Source: Amyelois transitella
Lineage: Eukaryota; Arthropoda; Insecta; Lepidoptera; Pyralidae
Reading direction: 5' to 3'
Length of the DNA: 64,000 nucleotides
Assembly: GCF_032362555.1 (NCBI RefSeq)
Contig: NC_083517.1
Coordinates: 6,778,001 to 6,842,000, forward strand
Shown here in pieces: positions 34,701 to 46,013 of the stretch. How positions within the stretch are numbered: the stretch's first letter is position 1; each line of letters opens with the position of its first letter. The translations under genes and the position numbers were made by a program. The notes beneath the pieces are model-generated. The model saw only the letters and a list, made by a program, of their open reading frames with translations. It was not told the DNA's origin and did not search any database.

Positions 34701-37700
34701 GCAATATTAAAACATTAGATATGGTGTGATATGAGAATAAACATCATTTGTGACGTCACATCCATCAGTACATACTCGACAGTATTATATTTCGTCGATT
34801 TTTTCAATGGTACGTACCTTATTCTTGTCCACAGCGAGGGTGCAACCGAAACAAAAACGGAAATTACAAACGATATAGTGTTTTTAATTATTGGACATAG
34901 TTTTTACAATAACTTGTAAATATTGTGTTCTTTTAAACCTATAATAAATCATAACATACAATCACGTCTTTACATTTAACGGGTTAGACAGAGCCAACGG
35001 TCTTGACTTAAACACCATGTTCAGCTGTATTGTTTGATGATGGAATTGAGATTCAAATAGTTATAACTTACGTTGCAAGCCCGTTCCCTAAAAGAAGAAT
35101 CCCAAGATTAATTACCTTTAACGTGGCGACGTCTAATACACTAAAAGGTGGCATACAATAAAAAGAGATGCCCTCGAATAATTTCTTCTTGGCGATTCTG
35201 GAACGTTTCGGTCCCGGCTCACCGGTGCCGTCCAGAGCTTCAAAAAATTCCTGAAATAAAGTGTTATTAAGTGGGTGAAGATGAAAATAGGATGTAAACT
35301 CAAGATGATGTCCCTAGACTAACGGGTCAGTGCATAAATAGCAAGTCATTTTGGTCCAAATTTATTTAAGTTAAAACTGTAAATGTGCGAATGTCTTAAC
35401 AAAAAATACTTCTTGTCTTGCGGAAACGGAACCCTAAATCGAGAAATGGTGTTCTCAACCTTTAATAATAAAAACATCTATTGAATAATACACGATATGT
35501 TAGTACATATAGTGTGTAATATGTTAGTGGAAAAAATATAACTTTATTTACACAAAAAAAAATCTACTGTTTATTACGGAACCCTAAAAAAGACCTAAGC
35601 ATTAACATGTTACTTTGTTCCAATGACCTCATCCCTAAAAAGAGTCATAATACTAATACCGCTTTATGTATACGTGTATTAAAGACATGATCCGCTTGAA
35701 TCACTAATAATGTCGGATCGAAGGTCGAATTCTGCTTTATTATCACCAAAACAAACTAAAGGTAAGCAAATTATTTGTGTTTTTATCCTTGTCATGATGA
35801 AACACTTTTTTGATAATCATTGCGTATTTATCTTTTTATGGTATTAAAAATAAATTTATAGAATGGCTAAGTTAGTACATCACGTAAGTGTTCAATTATT
35901 TAACAAACTACCCCAAGATATTAAAAAAATTGTTTCATTCAATTTATTTAAAACAAAGCTGTCTGAACACATTTATAAAAATATGTAATTATAAGAACTA
36001 AATTTAAGTTAATGAACCAATGATTTGTGCAATTTTACCTCAAGAGTGTTTTTTGTGATAATATTCGTATACCCAGATTACCCAGTGGCAGTGCAAACGA
36101 TAAAACTTATTTTAAGTATATTGTAGATTCTCAGCTAAGTGACTATGTATGTCTTATTGAGAAATAAAGATCTTTGAACTTAATTGTATTTACTACTAGA
36201 TTTTTGTCAGAGGCGTCACTCTCATAGGGAAGATACATTATTACTCCTGACAATGGTCAAGTCTATTTCTGTGCCAAATTAAGAAAAAGAAAACTAATTT
36301 TTCATTTAGTATTTCGCTACTATAAGGCGCTGCTTCGGTGAATGTCTACTTATTATGTGATCTTTCAGGCTGAATGTGGCCTTTCAGTCTTTACAAGATT
36401 ATTGGTTCTATTTCCCCGCAAGGGATAAAGTATGTAAGTTATAACCCGTGAACATTGCTCTGTGTAACTAATTATTGCCCGCAGCTTAGCCCGCGTAAAA
36501 TCATTTTTCTTATCCTCTCAACAGTCCAACTGCACAAAGTTTGCTTACTTGGACTGTTGACCACATATCTTGATTGATGGAAATAAAAACATACTTATTT
36601 TTAATCTGATAAAAATAATGAATTAAGCACTTATCAGATTTGCAATTTCTTAAAACTATATCGGGTCATAAATCTTTCTGATAATGTTAACAACTACAAA
36701 AACTATCAAAGATATTATAAATATATAAATATTTATTTTTGTCTCAATAAGAAATAATTTAATTTACCTTTTTTTTAAATATGAGTGAGGTCAGATGGGA
36801 GTCACTTCGTGTAAAACTTGGCTCACCCAATTAAGGGTGATAGTCGTAAAGGCGCACCCCGGGCTTCTCTCCAGAAAGGGGAGAATGTAACCGGGACTAA
36901 AGCCAGGTGAAAGAAGGAAGTTCGTAGAAATACAGGAAGTCATAGGGGAGGATGCAACGGGATGAATCAAAATAAGGGGGATAATACTTACTTCATTGAC
37001 AACCTTATTTGTTGAAAGGCACACTTCTATCCATTTAAATGAAATTATCCATTTGGAAGCTGCCAGTGCACACATGTATTTGACAGATCTGCAATTATGA
37101 AAGCAGAATGTATATACAATACAAGGGATAGGCTTAAACACTAGGGATTCTTTTTTTAGGCGATAAGCTAGTAACCTGTAAGTATTTGTATCTGAATTCT
37201 ATCATCAATGTATATTGCCTACTAATAACAAATGCGGTCATTTGTTGTATAAATTAATTGTAATTGCAGTATGAAATGACTAACAGTTTTTTGCTACCCA
37301 ACAATGTTGACAGAAATAAATATCATGTTCGAACACTCATTCATTTAAAACATTCACAAAACTCTTTCTATATAATAAAAAATATGGGTAAAATCTAGAA
37401 ATAAAACATTTATTGTGTACCTTTGCGATTTGTTCTCGTCATCGACACCGACTACTAAATGAGTCAGCTCATTTGTGTATTTGTCAATGTATTTCCAGTT
37501 GTTCTGCCGACATAACAACTTTACTTTCATCAGTTCCATTGACGACAAACACGAACCAGCTAAACAATAGGGTTTATCAAGTGAAACATTGCTTGCCACA
37601 AGAGGCTTCCTTATTTGCGATTTAGGAGTATTTTCAAATGCTCTCGACATGAATTCCTTCTCTTGCGTAGTTTTCGCTGGCTCCGTAGTGGGACACAGTG

Positions 37701-40700
37701 TTTGTTCTGGATCGTCATCATCGTTTTCGAAATTCAACGATTTCCTTGCTACCGGAGTAGATTTATGCTTGATTTCGTCGACGAATCTGTTGATTGTGAG
37801 AGGCGTTTCTGTCTGTTTTCTTGCAATGTCAATAATAGTCACCTCCTTACCAACCTTACTTGAGCTATCAGAGTCTGACACATCAACTACGCTTTTGACT
37901 TGAGATTCATTATTACTGGTCTGTTTATTGAAATTTTGTTGTGCATTTTCTGTTTTACTCTTTGGTTTTGTGAACGAAACATTCCTGCAATTAAAATTAA
38001 GTACAATATTAAAATCTCGTCCTGGTAAAAGGTTAAATCCGAGTACCTAAAACTGACGAGCTTGCATACAGAATTATGAACCGAGTTATGAGGCGGATCG
38101 TGTCAAGTGAAATGATGTCGTTTCTTCCTACCCCTCCGAGAAAGATGCGGGATTTTATGTAACTTATGTATGAAAAGTAATTCAGAAAATTTGGAAATTT
38201 TGCAGAATGATGTTTAAGCACAATTTATTCAGGTTCTAAGCGAAGCGAGTCATTTAAGATGCGCAAGATAAAGACACTCTAAAAGAGTGTGTTCTACATT
38301 TACGTTTCTGTATATATAGCCAAAATAAAAAGAAATGGCATAACAGAAATATGAAAACAACTTACTTCTGTGGGGTTTCCTCCACTACACTTTTATCATC
38401 ATCATCAATATTCTCATGTGGAGTAAATAGCTTATCTCCTTCTTCTATATAGATTTCGGGTGTAAAATTTTCTGATGATTGTTCAATTGCTTTAGAATTC
38501 TGAAATTTAGTATTGAAACATTAGCCGCCAGTGGCCACCATCATAATGGCAACTGATGGAAACCACCACCATTTCAAGTATATTTGGCACTAGATATTGC
38601 TCGCGGTTGTCCGTGTGGTTTCTGTTTTCGAAATAAACTCTATATCTGTACCGAAATCTGTACTGTATCTAAATCGGTTCAGTGGTTAAGACGTAAAAGC
38701 ATAACAGACAGATATAGTTACTGTCGCATTTGTAATATTACTGGGGATTTCTATTATCTTATTATATATTCCAATTTCTATGGACGCTTCATGAACAAAT
38801 AAATATAAAAACTTACCTGATTCTTATCTTCAAAAATTTCATTGCTATCATTTTCTTTATCAATAATGGTAAAAACATTCTCGCTGTGTCTTTCAGGTGC
38901 AACTACATTGTCACTGATGGAATCTTCAATATTTATTAATACTTCAGCTGTTTTTTCAGGGGCAAGAACTACAGTTTCCTGTTGTTCTTTAACAGCTGAC
39001 TCTTTCAGTGGTTGTATGTCATTTATCAATGTCTCTTTTTGACTGTTGTGAATATCAGCATCAATATTAGCGAAAACTTGTCCCATAATAGCATCATAAT
39101 TTATACCCTCACTATCCTGTGGAAATTCTTTCTGTAAAGATTTATCAAGTGCAACAATTTCATCTTCTTTTGATGCATCTTGTGTAACTTTTGGTTTTTT
39201 ACTGTTATAGTCAATGTCATCATTCATCTCTCTGTTACGTTTTTCAGCTTTTTTTATTGTATTGGTTTTAGTGCTTTTGACTGTGGGCATTAAAATCTCT
39301 GAAGGAATATTTTTTACATTTTTGAGCATATGAATGTTTGAATCTTGAACAGAACCACTTTCAAATATGTCTGAGTCCATAGGCTGACTTGTTGGTTTTC
39401 GCCTTGAATCAGGAATTTCAATTTCATCATTGTTTGATTGGACATTTGGAGAAACTTGTCTTTTTGGCTGTGTACACATTTGACTAATCTTTTTATTGAT
39501 TCTTGCGCCCATTGTATACAAAATTTTTGAATTTTGTTTTTTACATGATTCCTGTTCTTGAAATTCCATAATACTGGATAGTTCTTTCTCAACACTATCA
39601 GTTATTTCAAACTGTGCAGTAACAGTTTCTGCAGATGCAGTATTTTTTTTAGTAGATACTGATTTATTTCGTTTTTCTGATTCAACTATATAATTAGAGG
39701 TGGTAGCTTTGTTGTTATCTTCAACTGTTTTACTCTGACTTTTTTCTACAATTTCTTCATTGTTTTGTAAATTTTGCTCATTAGTATTTGTTAAATTTTC
39801 TAATGTATGAATGCCGATGGATGTTTGAATTTCTTGATTAACATTATTTTTGGGTGGTCCATCTTTCTTTCTTTTAAAAATGATATTGGCTACAGTATCT
39901 CCAATTTTTATCGTTATCTCAATATCATCGGCATTCGCATTATTACTGCAATCAATATTATAATTTAAAGTTTGTACATTGTGTTTAATTTCCCTTTCTG
40001 TTTCAACGTGCAATCTACTTCTTTTGTAAAAAGGCATTTTCGACAAATTTTCTGCCTTACCATTAGCTGAATCATTTTGACTGTTGCATAACCTGATATT
40101 ATTCTCTTTTACATTTTGAGTATTATTGGTATAAGGTTTCGTAACTTTCATATCATGGATGTGGTTAGAATCCAGCTTTAGTGCATTATCTAATAGTGAT
40201 TTATTTGTACTGTTTTTATTCATACTATTATATTCATGATAATTCAAACTTATATCCATATCTTTAACACTGCTGTGACTATGGCTCTTTGCATTTTTTT
40301 TGGGATCACCACAAGGAGTATTATCCTCAATATCAATCAACTGCTCAGAATTTGGATCAACTGCATTACAACTTGTTTTAGTATCTATTACTTTGTTTTT
40401 CTTGCACATTTCTATTGAAACATTAAGTTTATTTCTATTCTGCTTGTTTAATTTACTAAACTCTTTTCTCATTTTTTTCACGTTATTCCATTTTTGGTTG
40501 CTTTTCACAGTTTTACTTTCAATTTCAGAGCTAGAGTTCTTTGAACTACATTTATCTTTTGAAGAATCTAGATTTTTTGTAATATGTATATCAGGTTTCA
40601 ATTCTGTTTTCCTTGAACTTCGACGGGGATGTTCAACTGAATATCTATTATTTTCATCACCACCTTTGTTTTGATAAACAAGGTCTTCTGTATCAGGAAT

Positions 40701-43700
40701 TTGCTCAATTTTTTCCCAGTCATCTTGAGCTACTTGTTTAAGGACAATTTTTTTAGGTGACAAAACCTTTTTGGCATGACTGTGCACTTGCACTGTACTA
40801 ACGAGATGTTCTACATTATCTTGTGTAGACTCAAAACTGATGGGTGCTGAAAATTGGTTTTGAGAACTAGCCAACCAGTTCCTCACATCTTTGGTAGGAT
40901 CTGGTTCAGAATCCAATTGAGAACTTAATCCATCACCTATTGAAAATGTATCAACTGAAAAATATTTTAAAAGATTATACAATGACACAATCCCCATGTA
41001 TGAAATATGCTACTATGACATCTGTGGATGACATATTAATAACTGATTTTAAACTTTTGCGTTGCATACAATATTTATAATGGGAACTATATTTTCTATC
41101 ACCAAAATTTATATTTGTCATCAAGTTGTATCACCTAATAAATAGATCTATCGCCACGAAATATTTTCGTTCTCAGATAAACAAAAATTGTTCCCAGGTA
41201 TGAATTATCAAATTAATGTTAATATATGTGTAAAATAAGAGATCGATAACCAATAAAATTATATTGAATTACATGAATATAAACTTCGTTCTTATAATAA
41301 TAGTTTTGTTACTTAAATAATAGCTCTGTGCTCAGAATGGTAGATCTGTCACCAAATAAATCGATTATCGATCCCTGACTGCGACTCCTTTTTATTTGAT
41401 ATTTTGTCACCAATACAGTAGTAACATTTTATTTCGTTCAGATATTAAATTAATAGTATTCGTTACCAATTTAATACATCAATTTATAATTTTAATGAAA
41501 AAATGATCAAAAATGGGTGGGAGACAAATTGGCATGCTTTAAAAATTGACCAATCCGGCCTCAACGATGGGTAGTAGTTAACTATTGATTATTTTAACTT
41601 TAATTAAGTGTTTTATCTACTATTCTGCTAGCCATAAGCCAGCTATTTTAAACCAGCGCTGATTGTTCAGTGGTTATTATTTTTAAGAATAAATATTGAT
41701 TATTTTAACTTTAATTAAGTGTTTTATCTACTATTCTGCTAGCCATAAGCCAGCTATTTTAAACCAGCGCTGATTGTTCAGTGGTAATTATTTTCAACAA
41801 TAAATATTGATTATTTTAACTTTAATTGTTTTATTTACTACTCTGCTAAAAATTTTATTTAAATATAATTTATACTACCAGTGGAAATTTAGAACCTTGG
41901 GAGCCTTTTGGTTGAAACGATGATGACAAACCTAATTTTTTATTTGAACTTAATGCAATTTTCTAGTAACATAATATGATTTATTGGTGATCTCTTTAAA
42001 TTAGTTTGCTTAAATACTTATTAGGACACACCTATTATAATACATACAAAAACATTTATTTGGTACTAGACCTTATATCTCAGGATTTTAGGTGATTTAT
42101 TGTGGAACTGATTTTGCATAGTTTGGTGACAGATCTACTATGTTGAGGACAAACCCTATTATTTAAGAAACACCAAACTAATTAAATTGGTGATAGCTTA
42201 AATGATACCCATTTATAATTAATACAAGTGTTAACCGCACAGAGATAAAAAGGTATGTTATGTGCATGTTTAATACCTGTATTATTTATGAATATTACAA
42301 CAATCATTTTCTAAGAAATGATGTTCCACCTTTTAATCACATGGGAGTTGCTCAATGTAATTACGTGAATGAACCACACTTTGGAGGAAAAACATACTTA
42401 AGATAATTGTGATTTAGACAAGAAGAGGAATATGTAAACCGAACAATTTGTTATGTTGCTTGATGCTATACATACATGAAAGTCATAACTTTATTCCATA
42501 TGAGGTATACAGAGCCAACAGTCCTGAAAAGACTGTAAGGCCACATTGGGCTGTATGGCTAAATGATGGAATCGAGATTCAAATAGTTATAAGAAATTCC
42601 CTTTGTTGCGTTTTACAACATTCAAGGAAAAGATATTGAGTGATCCTATTCTGCAATGCTGGAACCACAGCTATGAATTGGTATAGGCAAAAATAATAGA
42701 AGATTTACCTTTGAATTTGAAGACCTTCTCAAACAATTCACACATAGTATGTACATGTTCTGTGATGATTTGAATGGGGACATTGAGTTTAAGTGAGCTG
42801 CGGTCAAGAGGTGCTGCACACCATACACAAGATTTGCGTTTTCGCCAGCAGGCATGACATGATGTGTGGCCACAACTGGCAGTTTCAGGAGCTATGTATA
42901 ACTTGCAACTGCAATATATATAAGAATATATATTATAGAATTAGAATAAATATATATATATATACCTAATAATTCCTAAAAAAATTATAAACTTTGTAGA
43001 ATTCTAAAGGAGAGATTAATTGCATTATCTTACATCCACATTTTTGCAAATTCATCAATTTAAAATCTTTTGTGGCATATTTAAAAATTAAACTATTATA
43101 CTAAGATTCTAAATGGTTTGAACAATTACAGACAACTTTTAATTTTATGCTTCTCTAAAATACAGTAAATAATACACATCTCTATAATTGGTTGATGTTG
43201 ACAGTGGCAGTTTCTATGTCGATCATTATGGGTCTACTTTAGTAAACAAAATATAACTTTCTTCTTTATATATGTTAAATACCTTAACAATCCTATGAAA
43301 GTTTATAAACTTCGTAAAAATGTATAAACTGCAGTTCTTGTTATTTTCAGGGACATATACAAAAATCTTTAAATTTCATTGAAGGGATAATCTATCTTGA
43401 AAGGGTACAAGCATATGGAAAAACCACTGTAAAACAAGTGAGAGGAACCAGATTTCAATGCAACCTTTTATCAATGTGACCATCATTCTTATGTGGATTA
43501 TGCATTTTAAATTCTAACAGACACTCTAGGAATCTGCACATTCAGGCAGGTTCAACTACTTTGTTCAGGTTGGCAGGTCCCTCCGTTCAAGGTCAAGCAG
43601 TACAAATGGCTACAAAAATTTTGCTGAACTTCCCATTCCTGGATCGTGGTTTTGTACAGATACCGGTTCCTCTCTAGGGAGAGACGATGAGTATATTATT

Positions 43701-43882
43701 TACTTAAGTAGTAATAGGATTGTACGAAGCACATAAAAGAATTAGTTATAAAGTTTTCAGAAACACAAAAATTTTAAGTACAATACTAACCAATCTAAAC
43801 ATGTCGCATGGTCTACAAATGGTGAAACTAGTTTAGATATTTCCATGGAATCAAAATCTTTGCAAGATCCCATTTCCCTCAT
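31755..43882 (-). CDS. BRCA1: BRCA1 orthologue (RING and tandem BRCT)
   Basis: This is a candidate E3 ubiquitin ligase of double-strand-break repair, expected to pair with BARD1 in the nucleus. Nine exons join in frame: 43882-43791, 42908-42709, 40954-38817, 38499-38366, 37984-37421, 37088-36992, 35250-35116, 33887-33770 and 31921-31755, giving 1,214 residues. The RING is split by intron 1: C28-x2-C31, C43-x-H45-x2-C48-x2-C51, C58-x2-C61 (CGHTSCHACW, CVWC). The 2.1-kb third exon encodes a disordered, Lys/Asn/Ser-rich middle. The BRCT pair has AASKWIISFKWIEV, then GPKRSRIAKKKLFEGISFYC and NYEWVLNCLGSY, closely following the human order. In BRCT1 the phosphate-binding Ser (human S1655; here SCLSSMELM) and Lys (human K1702; here SKW) are kept. 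In-frame ATGs at 43882 and 43873 both fit as start. Drosophila lacks a clear BRCA1, but other insects keep one. Confidence 0.93.
33360..33600 (-). mobile_element. LINE ORF fragment (family B) in a BRCA1 intron
   Basis: The minus strand has a short frame with KVNNHRINTVEMRIRNS and IIRWFSHVRRMNKSWL, matching the C-terminal tail region of a lepidopteran LINE ORF (the RWFGHVERM-type block). It is an old fragment. Confidence 0.65.
34015..34215 (+). mobile_element. LINE 3'-end fragment (family B) in a BRCA1 intron
   Basis: On the plus strand it reads like ...TRNRRACMK, then KWKNVVSAYP, ending in gggaaagaggcgtgatttta, the tail of the same LINE as the previous fragment but in the opposite orientation. 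It is broken and noncoding. Confidence 0.65.
34960..35105 (-). repeat. SINE-like repeat (family A), minus orientation
   Basis: It reads gggttagacagagccaacgg and gagattcaaatagttataac, ending in taaaagaagaatcccaag. It lies next to BRCA1 exon 7 (35116-35250), only about 10 bases from the exon's 3' splice donor. Confidence 0.7.
35860..36180 (+). mobile_element. Jockey/CR1-like LINE 3' end in a BRCA1 intron
   Basis: A short frame ends ...VSVQLFNKLPQDIKKIV, then SFNLFKTKLSEHIYKNM and a stop near 35990, typical of the C terminus of LINE reverse transcriptases. The 3' UTR ends in gagaaataaagatctttgaa. It is heavily 5'-truncated. Confidence 0.65.
36362..37205 (+). repeat. Cluster of family A and C repeat pieces around BRCA1 exon 6
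   Basis: Family-A right end at 36362-36440 (ctgaatgtggcctttcagtc), family-C copy at 36790-36965 (ggcgcaccccgggcttctct), and a family-A middle at 37112-37205 (gggataggct, gcgataagctagtaacctgt). The 97-base BRCA1 exon 6 (36992-37088) is wedged between them. Confidence 0.6.
38015..38165 (+). mobile_element. LINE 3'-end fragment (family B) in a BRCA1 intron
   Basis: It holds gacgagcttgcata and a right end cctccgagaaagatgcgg, diverged from the other family-B copies. It is only about 30 bases upstream of BRCA1 exon 5 in gene direction. Confidence 0.55.
38585..38765 (+). repeat. Interspersed repeat 3' end in a BRCA1 intron
   Basis: Landmarks are aatcggttcagtggttaaga, then taacagacagatatagtta and tcgcatttgtaatattactg, a tail shared by many lepidopteran repeats. 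It fills most of the 317-base intron between exons 4 and 3. Confidence 0.6.
41075..42217. mobile_element. Nonautonomous element made of inverted arrays around a tandem core
   Basis: The left side repeats variants of atctgtcaccaaataaat and gttctcag. The right side carries the same words in reverse (ttggtgacagatctactatg, atttatttggtactagacc). The outermost parts look like diverged terminal inverted repeats: left ttataatgggaac...ctatcaccaa, right ttggtgatagc...acccatttataa. In the middle lies a 111-bp tandem repeat. There is no coding frame. It lies in BRCA1 intron 2. The family is not assigned and the ends are approximate. Confidence 0.55.
41585..41860. repeat. 111-bp tandem repeat, about 2.5 copies
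   Basis: Unit starts are at 41585, 41696 and 41807, each with ttgattattttaactttaat, giving an exact 111-base period twice. The first two units differ by only a few bases in the last 25 positions; the third is partial and lacks a short aagt block. Each unit contains gctagccataagccagct, an imperfect palindrome. Confidence 0.9.
42476..42612 (-). repeat. SINE-like repeat (family A), minus orientation
   Basis: It reads acagagccaacagtcctgaa, then gatggaatcgagattcaaat and agttataagaaattcc. It lies about 100 bases past the donor of the RING-encoding exon 2 of BRCA1, in intron 2. Confidence 0.65.
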
Positions 43883-45840
43883 TTCTCTGACTGAATTGTT
43901 TCTTACATACAATTGTTTTCATAGTAATTTGAATTTTATCATCACAAGATTCCACAGTAATCAAAAATTCTCTCTCACTGTAAGTTTGACGGTAACTGGA
44001 CTGGAATGGAATCACTGTAATTATTTAATAAACCCGCTTTTTTCCTAGAACGTCAAATCAAAGTCAATGTCGATTACGTCAATCAAATGTCAGAACCATA
44101 GACTTACACGACTTTTTTTTCTTTTTTTTTTGTTGTGGCAATCAAACATTTTCATGAGTTTATTTTTGCCAGTGTCGAGTTTCAATCAACATCCGACCTC
44201 GGTCTGACCGACTCGAACCTGAATTCAATGTGAAGTTATTAAACGCCGCAGAGCAGCGTGCCACCAGCCGACGACTGCACCACACCTGCACAAACCGGTC
44301 TGATAGACCGGCAAACGGCGACTTGAACGACAATATACAGTGAACGGAGCCTACACTTCAAATATAAATGAAACACTTCTTTTGCATTACTCGTTAAGCA
44401 TAAATTGAAAAGGCATGACCTTGGCCTTGGACCTGATTGGAAGCAACCTTCTTCAGCATCAATTCCAATCCTTACCATCATCACTCCTCACTCTGCGAGC
44501 AGTCTCACAGCAAGGCCAGCAACTGGGTATTCCTGGTCCTGCTTCCATCCGCACTTCACTCTCATCGACTTCAGCAACCGACGCATCTACCGCTCACGCC
44601 TGGATCTCTTCGACGCCCGTTCATCTCTCTCTCTGCACGATATCTGCCGGCGCCAACAAGTCGATTCCGCTTTCTACTATCTCGACTCACCGCAGACTAA
44701 GAGCAACGCAACGGTTTTTACAATTTAACGCTTTATTAGGTCCAAGAAATTGCGCCTTTTTCTGATGAAGAGTTGGCAATAGTGATAATCATTCCTTTCA
44801 TTCATCTCGGTCGTCCATTTATTACATGGCGATTGATTCGATTCTCGATTGTATAGTAGGGATGTGACATTGCTGATAAAAAATCGATTTTTATATAATC
44901 GATTTATTTTTTAAGTATGAAAAATCGATTAACAAATAATCGATTTTTCTTAAGAAAATAATCGATTTTATTATATTGATAGATTTTTTCCAAATTTTTC
45001 AATTTATGTCAAAATAAACGCCATTTACATTATATCAATAGATTTATTCATTAAAAATAAACAACAGAATCAGTAAGTTCTTATACAGGGTGACATTTAA
45101 TTCAACTGCATAAATTTAACTGTTAAGTGTACTCATCTAAAGAGATAAAAAATTTATTTTTCAGACATTTATTTACATGTTTAGTTTTAAATTATTTTTG
45201 TTGGTCTTAATAAAGCGTGTGACGTAGTTTTTGAGGGTTTTTTAAATGTGAAAATGATGAAGTTTAATTTAAATAAAAATAGGCTCAAACGGCTCAGAAG
45301 CATGGGTATAGTCTATGTTTAAAAGGATGCAGTTGTTTTAAATGTCACTCTGTATAATCAACACAAATTAAAGTTTTTAACAATCAAGTTTGAAAAATGA
45401 AGTTTCAGCAACGAATAATGAATAAAATATCAACCGAATGTCGGTAAAATACTGTTCATCGACTAATTCCATCTAGAGAATGTTTGATTAAATTAATCAT
45501 CTAAACTGTTTTAAGAGTACAGAAAGAATGCACAGGTGGCGTTAATGTAATATTATGGAGCTATGATAGTATTCTTTGGCAGTTCGCGTTCCAGGTTCAA
45601 AGCCAGAAGACAAAAACATAATTTCGGAGTGCATTTATTGGATGATTATAAAAATCGATTTTTAATCGATTATTAATTTAAAAAAAATCAAGTATAAAAA
45701 TCGATTTTTACTTTAAAAAAATCGATTTTTAATCGATTTTTTCCATAATCGATTTTTTTTTTCACATTCCTATTGTATAGTCAGTATAGTATTAAATTTT
45801 GTATTGTATTGATTGATGGCGATTGGCTTGGCGTCGTGTG
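43883..45840. other. Divergent intergenic region between BRCA1 and the SR gene
   Basis: BRCA1 goes left and x16 goes right from this region. A GC-richer stretch at about 44160-44770 has three overlapping open frames (the longest 116 residues, from 44415). Their translations are low-complexity Ser/Thr/Leu-rich and I recognise no family, so I do not call a gene. A hAT-type miniature element occupies 44857-45772. Confidence 0.5.
44857..45772. mobile_element. hAT-type nonautonomous element, 916 bp, with AATCGATTTT subterminal arrays
   Basis: An exact 8-bp target duplication TTGTATAG flanks it (44849-44856 and 45773-45780). The ends are TAGGGATGTGAC and TTCACATTCCTA, inverted repeats matching at 10 of 12 positions. 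Both ends carry many copies of aatcgattttt-type motifs, which are self-complementary and so fold or serve as transposase-binding repeats. The interior has no credible frame. It lies just upstream of the presumed x16 5' UTR exon. The identical target duplication argues for fairly recent insertion. Confidence 0.9.
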
Positions 45841-46013
45841 AATTATAAACTGCTTTTAACATTCATTTATTTAAGTCCTGGTTGATGTTCTAAAGGTATG
45901 GAAGTACCTAGTTATTACATATTTTGCTTGAACTATGTAAAAATCAAGATAGAGTACAATGGCGATGTTTTATGAGTTGCACGCACACCATTTGTTTGAC
46001 TCTTTCAGGTGAA

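Noticed and set aside
39314-39595. A 93-codon minus-strand frame within BRCA1 exon 3
   Set aside because: It is an out-of-phase shadow of the long BRCA1 frame.
44405-44765. Three overlapping open frames of 87-116 codons upstream of the hAT-type element
   Set aside because: All three frames are open because the stretch is GC-richer. The products are low-complexity, mutually inconsistent, and match no family I know.
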